DNA of 64,000 bases, taken from positions 1 to 64,000 of the forward strand of contig WYBE01000010.1 of NCBI GenBank assembly GCA_011526045.1, written 5' to 3'. This document shows positions 24,229 through 34,043 of the stretch, in pieces. The notes under the pieces were generated by a model that saw only the letters and a list, made by a program, of their open reading frames with translations, did no database searches and was not told the DNA's origin. Positions within the stretch are counted from its first letter, which is position 1. Each line of letters begins with the position of its first letter. Position numbers and translations under genes: made by a program. This stretch comes from Nevskiales bacterium (GTDB taxonomy: Bacteria > Pseudomonadota > Gammaproteobacteria > Steroidobacterales > GCA-2729495).

Positions 24229-27200
24229 ATGAGAACCCCCATCACCGTCATCGCGCGCCAGGCAGCCCTGCTCCTCGCCGTCGCTCTCGCCGCTCCCGCC
24301 TTCGCCGCGAACGAGTGGCCCAACTACGCTCTCGATCTCACGATCGACCCCGCGACCCACCGCCTGACGACGGTCGCCGAGGTCACCCTGCCGGACGGCC
24401 ACGCCGGTGACGTGGTGGAGTTCATCCTCGGCGCCAACTTCGAAATCACCGCGGCCAGCCTTCCCGTCGAGAAGCTGCCCGCAGAGGCCGGCGCCAAGGT
24501 ATTCGCCGGCATCAACGGCACCAGCGAAGCGCTCGCCAGCCGTCGTGGTGTATCCGCCTATCGCCTGACGCTGCCGCCCGGGCAGTCCTCGTTCCGCGTC
24601 GAGTACACCGGCCCGGTGGACATTCCTCCAACCGCAAGCGAAGAGGAGTACGCGCGCAGCTTCGCCGAGACGCCCGGCATCATCGACCCGAAGGGCGTGT
24701 ACCTCGCCGGCAGCACGCTGTGGTACCCGCAGCTCAGCGGCAGGAACGCCACCGCACTGGTCACCTACCGGCTGAACGTGAACGCCCCGGAGGGCTGGCA
24801 CCTGATCGCGCCGGGCAACGGCGTGTCGCGCGGCACCGATGGCAAGGCGCGCTGGGAGTCGCCCGCCGCCGTGGACGAAATCTCGCTCTCCGGCGGGCCG
24901 CTGACGCTGTACGCCGAGAAGGCAGGCCCGGTCGAGGCCCAGGTCTACCTGCGCACCGCGGATCCGGCGCTCGCCGCCAAGTATCTCGATGCGACCAGCC
25001 GTTACCTGCGCATGTACAACGAGCTGATCGGCCCCTACCCCTACGCCAAATTCGCGCTGGTGGAGAACTTCTGGGAGACGGGCTACGGCATGCCCTCCTA
25101 CACGCTGCTCGGGCCGCAGATCATCCGCTTTCCCTTCATCCTGACCTCGTCGTATCCGCACGAGATCCTGCACAACTGGTGGGGCAACTCGGTGTACGTG
25201 GACTACGACACCGGCAACTGGGCCGAGGGCCTCACCGCCTACCTCGCCGATCACCTGATGAAGGAGATCGAAGGCCAGGGCGACGAGTACCGGCGCGATG
25301 TGCTGAAGAAGTACCGCGACTTCGCCGCCATCAGCGCGGACTTCCCGCTGCGCGATTTCCGCTCGCGGCACAGCGCGGCCACCGAGGCGGTCGGCTACGG
25401 CAAGACGCTGATGGGATTCCACATGCTGCGGCGCCAACTCGGCGACGAGCAATTCCGCAAGGCGCTCGCCACCTTCTATAAGGAGAAACGCGGGCAGCGC
25501 GCGAGCTTCGCCGACGTTCGCGCCGCGTTCGAGCAGGTGAGCGGCCGCGACCTCGGCCGCTTCTTCGACGAGTGGGTGAACCGCACGGGCGCCGCCGACC
25601 TCGCGCTCGATGACGTCAAGGTACAGCGCTCGGGCGCGGGCTACGCCGTCACCGGCGTGGTGCGCCAGCGCCAGGCCGGCACCTACGACCTGGAGGTGCC
25701 CGTCGTCGTCGCCACGGCGGATGGCGCAGTCGTCGAGACGCTGCGCAGTCGCGAGCCGGCCACGAAGTTCCGCATCGAGACCAGTGCCGAACCGCGCCTG
25801 GTCGCCGTGGATCCGGAGTTCGACGTCTTCCGCGTGCTCGACCCGCGCGAAACCGCGCCGAGCATCGGCCAGATCTTCGGCGCGAGCGAAGTCCTCGCCG
25901 TGCTGCCGACCGAGCCCGCCGCCGAGACCGCGGCCTGGCGCGAGATGCTTGGTGCCTGGAAGAGCCCGTCGAACAAGATCACCGTGCTCACCGACCGCGA
26001 GATCGACAAGCTGCCGGCCGACCGCAGCGTGTGGCTCCTCGGGCAGGGCAATCGCCTTGCCGCGAAGCTCTTCGCCAGCGACCCGCGTGTCGGGCTCGCG
26101 GTCGACGAGCGCTCCGTGGCGGTCGGCGACCAGGCCTGGCCACGCGCGAATCATTCCATGGTGCTCACGCGCCGGCACCCGCAGGATCCGAAGCTCGCCA
26201 TCGGCTGGGTGAGCACAGCGCTGCCTGCGGCCCTGCCCGGCCTCGGCCGCAAGCTGCCCCACTACGGCAAGTATTCCTGGCTCGTCTTCGAGGGCAGCGA
26301 AGCCAACAACGTCGGCAAGGGCGAGTGGCCGGCGACGGACTCGCCGCTGCTCGCAAGCCTCGGCGGCGCCGGCGCGCCGGCGGCCATGCCGGCCTTGCCG
26401 AAGCGCGCGCCGCTCGCCGAGCCGCCGGCCGCATTCTCGGCCGATGCCTTCATGAACCACGTCCGGTTCCTCGCGGCACCGGAGCGCGAAGGCCGCGGCT
26501 TCGGCAGTGCCGGGCTGGAAGCCGCAGCCGAGTACATCGCGCAACAGTTCAAGGCCGCCGGCTTGCAGCCGGGCGGCGACAACGGCACGTTCTTCCAGAA
26601 TTTCACCGCCACCGGCGGGCCCGACAACAAGGAGCGCCAGCTGCGCAACGTCATCGCCGTGCTGCCGGGCACGAATCCAAAACTCGCAGGCGAGGCGGCG
26701 CTGCTTACCGCGCACTACGATCATCTCGGCCTCGGCTGGCCGGGAGCCCGCGCCAAGGCGGCGGGCCAGATCCACCCCGGCGCGGACGACAACGCGAGCG
26801 GCGTGGCCGTGCTGATCGAGCTGGCGAAGCAGCTCGCGCAGCGCCCGGCACCGCGCACCATCGTGTTCGTCGCCTTCAGTGGCGAGGAAGCAGGCCTGCT
26901 CGGCTCGCGGCACTTCGTGAAGCATCCGACACCCGTGCCGCTCGCCGGCATCTTCGGCGTCATCAACATGGACACCGTAGGTCGCCTCGGCGACCAGCCG
27001 GTTTCCATCCTCGCCACCGAGAGCGCGCGCGAGTGGCCGTTCGTCTTCACCGGCATCACCGCGGTAACCGGCGTGCCCACGCGCAGCATCCCCGGCGCCA
27101 GCGAGTCCTCCGACCAGCAGGCGTTCATCGAGGCCGGCGTGCCGGGCGTGCAACTGTTCACCAGCGCAACGCTCGACTATCACCAGCCGAGCGATACGGC

Positions 27201-27612
27201 CGACAAGGTCGATGGCGCCGGTCTCACGCGGGTGGCGGCGGTCGCGAGCGAAGCGCTCGGTTACCTCGCCTCCACCGAGAAGCGGCTCACCCCGATGGGC
27301 CGGGCCGCGGGCGAGGCGCCCGCGCCGGCTCCGGGTAGCTCGGGAACGCGCCGTGTGTCGCTAGGCGCCATACCGGATTTCGCCTTCCAGGGACCGGGCA
27401 TGCGCCTCGACGGCGTGGTGCCCGGCTCGCCCGCGGACAAAGCCGGCATGAAGAAGGGCGATGTGCTGACGCATCTCGCCGGTGACGAGGTCAACGGTCT
27501 CGGCGGCTTCAACGAGTTGCTCAAGAAGCACCAGCCCGGCGATCGCGTCGAGCTGCGCTGGACGCGCGACGGGGCGCAGCAGAACGCCAACGCGGACCTG
27601 GTGGCGCGCTGA
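24229..27612 (+). CDS. M1-like/M28 double metallopeptidase with PDZ domain
   Basis: This 1127-aa exported protein (signal peptide MRTPITVIARQAALLLAVALAAPAFA cut before NEWPN) has three modules. First is an M1-type peptidase: HEILH at 311-315 and Glu333 in NWAEGLTAY, with 17 residues between them, one fewer than the usual 18; the GAMEN exopeptidase motif is absent (ENFWETGYGMPSY instead). Second, from about residue 735, is an M28 aminopeptidase with a full set of zinc ligands: H829 (HYDHLG), D853/D854 (GADDNASG), E886/E887 (SGEEAG), D915 (NMDTVG) and H985 (DYHQPSD). Third is a C-terminal PDZ domain (about 1030-1120, MRLDGVVPGSPADKAGMKKGDVL). The expected role is periplasmic peptide degradation. 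The next gene starts on its stop codon (TGATG). Confidence 0.92.
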   Translation: MRTPITVIARQAALLLAVALAAPAFAANEWPNYALDLTIDPATHRLTTVAEVTLPDGHAGDVVEFILGANFEITAASLPVEKLPAEAGAKVFAGINGTSEALASRRGVSAYRLTLPPGQSSFRVEYTGPVDIPPTASEEEYARSFAETPGIIDPKGVYLAGSTLWYPQLSGRNATALVTYRLNVNAPEGWHLIAPGNGVSRGTDGKARWESPAAVDEISLSGGPLTLYAEKAGPVEAQVYLRTADPALAAKYLDATSRYLRMYNELIGPYPYAKFALVENFWETGYGMPSYTLLGPQIIRFPFILTSSYPHEILHNWWGNSVYVDYDTGNWAEGLTAYLADHLMKEIEGQGDEYRRDVLKKYRDFAAISADFPLRDFRSRHSAATEAVGYGKTLMGFHMLRRQLGDEQFRKALATFYKEKRGQRASFADVRAAFEQVSGRDLGRFFDEWVNRTGAADLALDDVKVQRSGAGYAVTGVVRQRQAGTYDLEVPVVVATADGAVVETLRSREPATKFRIETSAEPRLVAVDPEFDVFRVLDPRETAPSIGQIFGASEVLAVLPTEPAAETAAWREMLGAWKSPSNKITVLTDREIDKLPADRSVWLLGQGNRLAAKLFASDPRVGLAVDERSVAVGDQAWPRANHSMVLTRRHPQDPKLAIGWVSTALPAALPGLGRKLPHYGKYSWLVFEGSEANNVGKGEWPATDSPLLASLGGAGAPAAMPALPKRAPLAEPPAAFSADAFMNHVRFLAAPEREGRGFGSAGLEAAAEYIAQQFKAAGLQPGGDNGTFFQNFTATGGPDNKERQLRNVIAVLPGTNPKLAGEAALLTAHYDHLGLGWPGARAKAAGQIHPGADDNASGVAVLIELAKQLAQRPAPRTIVFVAFSGEEAGLLGSRHFVKHPTPVPLAGIFGVINMDTVGRLGDQPVSILATESAREWPFVFTGITAVTGVPTRSIPGASESSDQQAFIEAGVPGVQLFTSATLDYHQPSDTADKVDGAGLTRVAAVASEALGYLASTEKRLTPMGRAAGEAPAPAPGSSGTRRVSLGAIPDFAFQGPGMRLDGVVPGSPADKAGMKKGDVLTHLAGDEVNGLGGFNELLKKHQPGDRVELRWTRDGAQQNANADLVAR

Positions 27613-29243
27613 TGGGAGCGCGAGCCCTGCTCGGCGTGCTCGGCACGCTGGGCGCCGCGCTCGCGACGGCCGCGCCGGCGCCGGTGACACCCGCCGAAGC
27701 GAGCGGATTTACCGCCACCGCCAGGCACGCCGAGGTGATGGCGTTCATCCGCGAACTGCAGCGCGCGAGTCCGCGCGTGCGGCTCGAACGCCTCGGCGTC
27801 AGCGCCGAGGGTCGCGACATTCCGCTGCTGGTGATCGGCGCGCCGCCGCCCACCGCACCGGGCGATTTGCGCCGCGACCCGCGCGCAGTCGTCTACTTCC
27901 AGGCGAACATCCACGCCGGCGAGGTCGAGGGCAAGGATGCCGCGCTCATGGTGGCGCGCGAGCTCTCACTCGGCGAGGCGTCGAAGTACCTCGACCGCCT
28001 GGTCGTGCTCATCGCGCCGATCTTCAACCCCGATGGCAACGAGCAGGTGAGCACCACCAACCGCCAGGCCCAGAAGGGCCCGGCGGGAGGCGTTGGCGTG
28101 CGGGTCAACGGCCAGAACCTCGACCTGAACCGCGACGGCGTGAAACTCGAGACGCCCGAAGTCCGCGGCCTGGTCGAAAACGTCCTGCAGCGCTGGGACC
28201 CGGTGTTCTTCCTCGACGCGCACACGCACAACGGCTCCTACCACCAGGAGCCGGTCACCTGGGTCTGGGGCCTGCACCCGAACGGCGCGGCCACGATCTT
28301 CGACTACATGGCCGGGCAGGTCTGGCCGGCGATCGAGCGGCAGATGCGCGAGCGCCACGGCATGCTCACCATCCCGCACGGGGACTTCCTCGACCCGCGC
28401 GATCCGGCCAGGGGCTGGGTCCCGCTCGGCCCGGAGCCGCGTTATCTCTCCAATTACGTCGGGCTGCGCAACCGCCTCGCCGTGCTCGACGAGCAGTACC
28501 CCTACGTGGACTTCGAAACGCGGGTCGCGGGTGCGCGCGCGCTGATGCTCTCCTTCCTCGAGTATCTGCACCGTCATCGCGACGAGGTGGTCGCGCTGGT
28601 GCGCGAAGCAGACCGCGCCACCATCGCGCGGGGTCTGAACCCGGGCGAGCGCGACGTCTTCGTCATCGGCACCGAGCCTGCAGCCCTGGCACGCAGGCTC
28701 ACCATCCAGGGCTACGAGATGACGGTCGAGGACACCGGCCGTCGCTACCCGAAAGTGACGCCCTCGGAGGTGAAACGCACCTACGGGAACGTGCCGTATC
28801 TCGCGAAGTACGCGCCGACGCGCACGGTGCGCCTGCCGCGTGGCTACCTGATCACCGCCCGATCGCCGGAGGTGATCGGCAAGCTGCGTGAACACGGCAT
28901 CGTGGTCGAGCGGCTCGCCGAGGAGGCCACCGCCACCGTCGAGGCGTTCAGCGTGCAGAAGCTCGCCGGGGCGTCGTTCCCGGACCAGGGCCACTACACC
29001 AGCACGGTGCAGGGATCGTATGCCGACAAGACGATGACCTTCGCACCGGGCACGCACTTCGTCAGCATGGCCCAGCCGCTCGCCAACGTCGCCGCGCAGC
29101 TGCTCGAGCCGGAGAGCCCCGACGGGCTCGTCACCTGGAATTTCTTCGACCGCTACATCGCCTTCCAGTGGATTCCACAACCGATGGAATACCCGGTGTA
29201 CCGGCTGCACGAGGACGCGCGGCTGGTGACCGAGGCGTTGTAG
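27612..29243 (+). CDS. M14 family zinc carboxypeptidase
   Basis: This 543-aa exported protein has a short signal peptide (MGARALLGVLGTLGAALATAAPA). The M14 zinc site is H101-A-G-E104 (NIHAGEVEG) with a third ligand in LDAHTHNGSYH (His204/His206). The substrate-binding Asn-Arg segment is in NLDLNRDGVKLETPE. The M14 domain covers about residues 35-340. The C-terminal 200 residues (ARGLNPGERDVFVIGTEP onward) form an accessory beta region typical of these large bacterial M14 enzymes. It shares one base with the upstream M1/M28 gene (TGATG), so both are translated from one message. It should trim C-terminal residues from peptides in the periplasm. Confidence 0.93.
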   Translation: MGARALLGVLGTLGAALATAAPAPVTPAEASGFTATARHAEVMAFIRELQRASPRVRLERLGVSAEGRDIPLLVIGAPPPTAPGDLRRDPRAVVYFQANIHAGEVEGKDAALMVARELSLGEASKYLDRLVVLIAPIFNPDGNEQVSTTNRQAQKGPAGGVGVRVNGQNLDLNRDGVKLETPEVRGLVENVLQRWDPVFFLDAHTHNGSYHQEPVTWVWGLHPNGAATIFDYMAGQVWPAIERQMRERHGMLTIPHGDFLDPRDPARGWVPLGPEPRYLSNYVGLRNRLAVLDEQYPYVDFETRVAGARALMLSFLEYLHRHRDEVVALVREADRATIARGLNPGERDVFVIGTEPAALARRLTIQGYEMTVEDTGRRYPKVTPSEVKRTYGNVPYLAKYAPTRTVRLPRGYLITARSPEVIGKLREHGIVVERLAEEATATVEAFSVQKLAGASFPDQGHYTSTVQGSYADKTMTFAPGTHFVSMAQPLANVAAQLLEPESPDGLVTWNFFDRYIAFQWIPQPMEYPVYRLHEDARLVTEAL

Positions 29244-29256
29244 GTACGTCGCTGTC

Positions 29257-29760
29257 GCAGTTGGTCAGCACCCTGCTGTCGCGGCTGGCGCCGCTCCTAC
29301 AGGGCTTCGTTTGGCGCCGCAGTTGGTCAGCACCCTGCTGTCGCGGCTGGCGCCGCTCCTACAGGGGTTCGTTCGGCGCCGCAGCTGGTCAGCACCTTGT
29401 AGGAGCGACGTGAGTCGCGACCACCACGACAACCATCGTCACCCGACAGGTCCGCCATCGCCGTCGCGGCTGGCGCCGCTCCTACAGGGGTTCGTTTGGC
29501 GTCGCAGTTGGTCAGCACCTTGTAGGAGCGACGTGAGTCGCGACCACCACGACAACCATCGTCACCCGACAGGTCCGCCATCGCCGTCGCGGCTGGCGCC
29601 GCTCCTACAGGGGTTCGTTTGGCGCCGCGGTTGGTCAGCACCCTGCTGTCGCGGCTGGTCAGCACCCTGTAGGAGCGACGTGAGTCGCGACCACCACGAC
29701 AACCATCGTCACCCGACGGGTCCGCCATCGCCGTCGCGGCTGGCGCCGCTCCTGCAGGGC
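29257..29760. repeat. REP array, 60- to 147-bp units
   Basis: GTCGCGGCTGGCGCC-type hairpins start at 29278, 29340, 29463, 29586 and 29733. Between them lie TAGGAGCGACGTGAGTCGCG partners and a repeated CACCACGACAACCATCGTC spacer. The array fills the gap between the convergent M14 and M1 genes. Confidence 0.93.
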
Positions 29761-29761
29761 T

Positions 29762-32458
29762 TCATTCAACGCTGCGGTCGTCGAAATACTCTGCGACTTC
29801 CTCGCGCTTGGCCTCCACGAGCGCCGTGCACAGTTCAATGCCCTCGAGCGTCTCGGCGAGCGAGCGCTCGGCCCCGGCCAGCCGACCGAGCAGCGGCGTG
29901 AAGAACGCCTCGACCTCGTCGCGCTCCGCGCGGGTGCAGAACCCACCGGCGATGGTGGGCAGGAAGCGATGCGCAAAGTGCGACATGTTGCCGATGAACT
30001 CCTCGTGGTTCTTCCTGAACCAGTCGAAAGTCGCGCGGCGTTGGGTCGGGCGCCTGGCGAGTGCGAATGCGATGGTGGTCGGCTCGCGGGCGCGCAGGCG
30101 CTCGTCGAGCAGCAGACCGCGCACGAAATCCCCCACTTGCGGGTCGTCGGTGCTGCCGAGCGCGACCGCCGCCTGCGAGCGGAACTGGATGTCGTCGGAG
30201 GCCAGCATGCGCTCGACGAGGGCATCGGCAAAGGGACGCCCGCCCTCCTGCACTCCGACCGCCAGCGCAACCTCCACCAGGGCCGGCGTCACCGCGGAGC
30301 GATCAAGTCCTGCCCCGGGCTTGCCGAAGCCGATGTAGCGGCGCGCCTGCCCGGCCAGCTCGGCGCGGACGGCGGTATCGCCGGCCTCCAGCGCGAGGAA
30401 GCGCACGAGGTTGGTGCGCAGCATCGTCTTCTCCACCACGGCCGCATCCGCACCGGGCGCCGCCTGTGCAGCCGGCCCGAGCGCCGCGAGCCGCGGCGCA
30501 TAGGTCTCGCGCATGAAGGCGGTCACCGCGTCACGCGCCGCGGCCGGCGCGAGGTAGTCGCGCACGCGCACGAGGTCGCGCCCCGGCGCGAGCGCTACCT
30601 GCGGGTACGGTGAGTGCGCCAGCGCGCTGACCGCAGCGAGGAAGGCCTCGGTGGAGAGCCGGTCGGCCTGGTAGGCAGCCGAGAAGCTGTCGGCTGCGGC
30701 CAGCGCCTCGGTCTCGCCGAGCGCGCCGAGGTTTGCGGTCAATGCACGCCAGCCGGTCTCGTCGAGCGCGAAGCGGTAGTAGCCGGCGCCGCCGGCGTTG
30801 GGCATGACGAAGGACGGGCAGCCGTCCGTGTCGAGCTTCACCGTAGCGCGCGGCTCCGTGAGCAGCGTGCACTGCCGGGCGATGCCCGTCGCGGCCGGGT
30901 AGCGCACGCACACCGGGATCTGCCACTGCCGTTTCGGGTCGCCGCGCGAGCCGACGGGCAGGAAGCGCGACTGCTCGACATCGAGGACGGCGCTACCCCC
31001 CTCGCAGCGCAGCCGCGCCGTCACCAGCGGCACGCCGGGCTGGTCGATGAAGCTCCTGAACACCGGCACCACATCACTGCGGTGTGAGCCCTCCGCGAGC
31101 GAGGCCATGAAGTCCTCGACGTCGGCGACCGCGTTGGGAAAGCGGCGCATGTGGGTGCGGATGCCTTCGCGGAACGCCTCCTCGCCGAGCCAGGACTCGA
31201 CCATGCCGAGCACGGCGCCGCCCTTGAGGTAAGTGATGCCGTCGAAGGCGCTGCCGATGTCGGCGTTGCGCGTAACGGGCTGGCGGATCTGGCGTGCGGC
31301 GATGCGGCTGTCGAGCTCCATCGCCGCGGGCGTCTGCAGCGCCGGCACGATGTCGAGGCGCAGCGCCGGCTGCCAGTCGTTGCCGGCCTTGAAGCTCATC
31401 CAGTTCGCGAACGACTCGTTCAGCCAGATGTCGTCCCACCACTTCGGCGTCACGAGGTCGCCGAACCACTGGTGGGCGATCTCGTGCGCGTGGATCGCGC
31501 CGAAATTGCGGCGTTGCTCGAACGACGCGTCCGGCGCGATCAGCAGGCGCGGATCACCGTAGACGATGGCGCCGGCGTTCTCCATGCCGCCGCCGAAATC
31601 CGGCGAGGCGATGAGGTCGAGCTTCGGGTACGGGAACGGGACGGCGAAGTACTCCTCGAGGTAACTGACGATCTTCGCGGTATTGTCGAGCGCGTAGGCG
31701 AGCTGCGGGCCCTTGCCGCGGGTGGCGACCCCGCGCAGCGGCAGCGGCCGGTCGCGCACCGCGTTCGGCGGAATCGGTTTCGCCGCGACCACGTCGAGCG
31801 GACCGACCGCGAGTGCGACGAGGTAGGTCGGCAATGGCAGCGTCGTCTCGAACTGCACACGCTTGAGACCGTCGCCCGCATCGGTTTCCTTTTTCACCGG
31901 CGTGTTGCCGATCACGGCGTTTGCAGCCCGCGTGGTCACCGTGATATCGAACGGCGTCTTGAAGCCCGGCTCGTCGAAGCCGGGGAACATGCGCCGCGCA
32001 TCGATCGGCTGGAACTGCGTGAAGGCATAGGAGTCCGCGCCGACAACGGAGCGGTACAGCCCTTCGCCCGCCTTGCCGAAGCTGGCGCTGTACTCGATCC
32101 GCAACTGCCCGCGGCCGGCCTGCACCGGGCGCTCGAACGCAAGGCGCGCCACGCCGCTCGGGTCCACCTGCTCGAAGCGCGCCGCATGGCTCGCCCCGCC
32201 GGCCATCTGCAGGGTCGCCGAACTCACCTGCAGGCCGTTGCCATGCAGGTAGATCTCGCTCACCGGCGCCGCGAGCTCGATCTCGATCTCCGCCACACCG
32301 GAAAATCCGGGCTCCTCCGGCAGGATGCGCAGCTCCAGCGCGTAGTGCAGCGGCCGCACGCCCGCGCCCAGCCGGCCTGCCGGAATCTCTGCGACAGCGG
32401 CGCCGGCAGTGGCCAGCAGCGCCAGCACCATCGCGAAAAATCGGCTGTATTGCTTCAT
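29762..32458 (-). CDS. M1 family aminopeptidase, exported
   Basis: Starting at the ATG at 32458, the product is 898 aa with a signal peptide (MKQYSRFFAMVLALLATAGAAVAEI). Canonical M1 motifs are present: GGMEN at 290-294 (exopeptidase motif), HEIAHQWFGD with His325, Glu326 and His329, and Glu348 in LNESFANWM with the exact 18-residue spacing. A long helical ERAP1-C-like domain follows from about residue 520. The length matches aminopeptidase N-type enzymes. It removes N-terminal residues, probably in the periplasm. It converges on the M14 gene across a REP array and is divergent from the amidohydrolase gene at 32597, so the peptidases here form one functional neighbourhood. Confidence 0.95.
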   Translation of the reverse strand: MKQYSRFFAMVLALLATAGAAVAEIPAGRLGAGVRPLHYALELRILPEEPGFSGVAEIEIELAAPVSEIYLHGNGLQVSSATLQMAGGASHAARFEQVDPSGVARLAFERPVQAGRGQLRIEYSASFGKAGEGLYRSVVGADSYAFTQFQPIDARRMFPGFDEPGFKTPFDITVTTRAANAVIGNTPVKKETDAGDGLKRVQFETTLPLPTYLVALAVGPLDVVAAKPIPPNAVRDRPLPLRGVATRGKGPQLAYALDNTAKIVSYLEEYFAVPFPYPKLDLIASPDFGGGMENAGAIVYGDPRLLIAPDASFEQRRNFGAIHAHEIAHQWFGDLVTPKWWDDIWLNESFANWMSFKAGNDWQPALRLDIVPALQTPAAMELDSRIAARQIRQPVTRNADIGSAFDGITYLKGGAVLGMVESWLGEEAFREGIRTHMRRFPNAVADVEDFMASLAEGSHRSDVVPVFRSFIDQPGVPLVTARLRCEGGSAVLDVEQSRFLPVGSRGDPKRQWQIPVCVRYPAATGIARQCTLLTEPRATVKLDTDGCPSFVMPNAGGAGYYRFALDETGWRALTANLGALGETEALAAADSFSAAYQADRLSTEAFLAAVSALAHSPYPQVALAPGRDLVRVRDYLAPAAARDAVTAFMRETYAPRLAALGPAAQAAPGADAAVVEKTMLRTNLVRFLALEAGDTAVRAELAGQARRYIGFGKPGAGLDRSAVTPALVEVALAVGVQEGGRPFADALVERMLASDDIQFRSQAAVALGSTDDPQVGDFVRGLLLDERLRAREPTTIAFALARRPTQRRATFDWFRKNHEEFIGNMSHFAHRFLPTIAGGFCTRAERDEVEAFFTPLLGRLAGAERSLAETLEGIELCTALVEAKREEVAEYFDDRSVE

Positions 32459-32596
32459 CAGGAGCCCCCATGCCTGCGGCAGCACGCCGCAGGGGTTCGG
32501 TTTCTAATTACATCGTGGCATGATCATATGCGGCGGCGCCATGATGGGAAGGCCCGCCGCCCAACGATTCCAATAAGAAGGGACGGATTCACCGCG

Positions 32597-33958
32597 ATGA
32601 AACGCCCACTGCTCAGCGCTTTGCTGCTGTTGTTGCCCGCGTTCGCGCTGGCCCAGCCCGCTCCGGGCGGCGGTCGCCCGCCTCCGCCCCCGGACCGCTA
32701 CACGCTGATACATGCCGGCACGCTGCTCGCGGTGCCCGGCAAGGCACCACGCGAGCGCGCCACGCTCGTGGTCAAGAACGACCGGCTCGAGGCCATCGCA
32801 GATGGCTTCCTCGCCGAGACGGCCGCGGCCGCGCCACCAGGCGCCGTCGTGCGGGTGATCGATCTTTCCGACCGGTTCGTGCTGCCGGGGCTCATGGACG
32901 CCCACGTGCACCTGCAGATGGAGCCGAGCTTCTCGCGCCGGCGCACCGAGCGCGGCGACCGCAACCCGCCGACCGCCGCGGAAGGCACGGTCAACGCCGT
33001 CATCTACGCGCGCCGCAATCTTGCCGCCGGCTTCACGACCCTGCGCGACGTGGGCTCGGACACCGAGTCCGTCTTCGCCGTGCGCAACGCGATCGCGGCG
33101 GGGCGCATGATCGGGCCGCGCATCCTCGTGTCCGGGCCGGCGGTGGCCGTCACCGGCGGGCATGGCGACGGCACGACGATGGAGCAGAGCGGCGACGACC
33201 ACGCGCGACTGAACGACGCGACCTGCGACGGGGCCGTGGAGTGCCGCAAGACCGTACGCTACCTCTACAAGCTCGGCGCCGACGTCATCAAGGTCACCGC
33301 AACCGGAGGCTTCGCCTCGAACACCGGCCTGGAGCCGCAGCTGTTCCCCGACGAACTGGAGGCGATCGCCTCCACGGCGCACCTGCTCGGACTGAAGGTT
33401 GCGGCGCACGCCTACTCGCCGGTGGCGATCAAGGACGCGGTACGGGCGGGCATCGATTCCATCGAGCACGGCTTCCTGCTCGACGACGAAGGCATCGCGA
33501 TGATGAAGAAGGCCGGCACCTTCCTGGTGCCGACGTTGTCGGCAAGCTATCCGCCACCGGTCTTCCGCATCCCGGATCCGCCTTCCGTGAAACTGCGCAA
33601 CGAGTATCGGGCCTTCGAGCGCGCCTACGCCGCCGGCGTGAAGATCGCGTTCGGCACCGACGCCGGCACCTTCGAGCATGGCACCAACGGCAAGGAGTTC
33701 GAGCTGATGGTCGGCTTCGGCATGAAGCCGATGGACGCCATCCGCGCCGCCACGGTCATGACCGCAGAGCTCTTCAATATCAGCGCCGAGGCCGGCACGC
33801 TCGAGGCGGGCAAGGTCGCCGACATCGTGGCGGTCAAGGGTAACCCGCTCGACGACATCGCCGTGCTGAAGCGGATCGACTTCGTGATGAAAAGCGGCCG
33901 TGTCGCCAAGCAGGACGGGCGCATGACGGAACCTTTCACCTATCCCGCTGACCAATAG
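32597..33958 (+). CDS. Exported metal-dependent amidohydrolase (prolidase-like)
   Basis: The ATG at 32597 gives 453 aa with a signal peptide (KRPLLSALLLLLPAFALAQ). The metal site is intact: LPGLMDAHVHLQ (HxH), the lysine in DVIKVTATGGFAS, His in LKVAAHAYS, His in SIEHGFLLDD, and Asp in AFGTDAGTFEHG. This matches the imidazolonepropionase-like/Xaa-Pro dipeptidase branch of the amidohydrolase superfamily, exported members of which hydrolyse dipeptides ending in proline or basic residues. With the flanking aminopeptidases, a role in final dipeptide cleavage is likely. The substrate is inferred only from family and context. Confidence 0.92.
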   Translation: MKRPLLSALLLLLPAFALAQPAPGGGRPPPPPDRYTLIHAGTLLAVPGKAPRERATLVVKNDRLEAIADGFLAETAAAAPPGAVVRVIDLSDRFVLPGLMDAHVHLQMEPSFSRRRTERGDRNPPTAAEGTVNAVIYARRNLAAGFTTLRDVGSDTESVFAVRNAIAAGRMIGPRILVSGPAVAVTGGHGDGTTMEQSGDDHARLNDATCDGAVECRKTVRYLYKLGADVIKVTATGGFASNTGLEPQLFPDELEAIASTAHLLGLKVAAHAYSPVAIKDAVRAGIDSIEHGFLLDDEGIAMMKKAGTFLVPTLSASYPPPVFRIPDPPSVKLRNEYRAFERAYAAGVKIAFGTDAGTFEHGTNGKEFELMVGFGMKPMDAIRAATVMTAELFNISAEAGTLEAGKVADIVAVKGNPLDDIAVLKRIDFVMKSGRVAKQDGRMTEPFTYPADQ

Positions 33959-34043
33959 GCCGGCGTCGCGGATCGACCGCTCGCGCGACACGCAGCGCCC
34001 GCCATTCAGAAAACCTTAAGGAACCCCAAGGAGATCGACTGAC

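Noticed and set aside
29168-29901. Repetitive open frames within the REP array (196 and 133 codons)
   Set aside because: They are translations of the hairpin repeat itself with no start signals and no link to a neighbouring gene, unlike the array at 35183.
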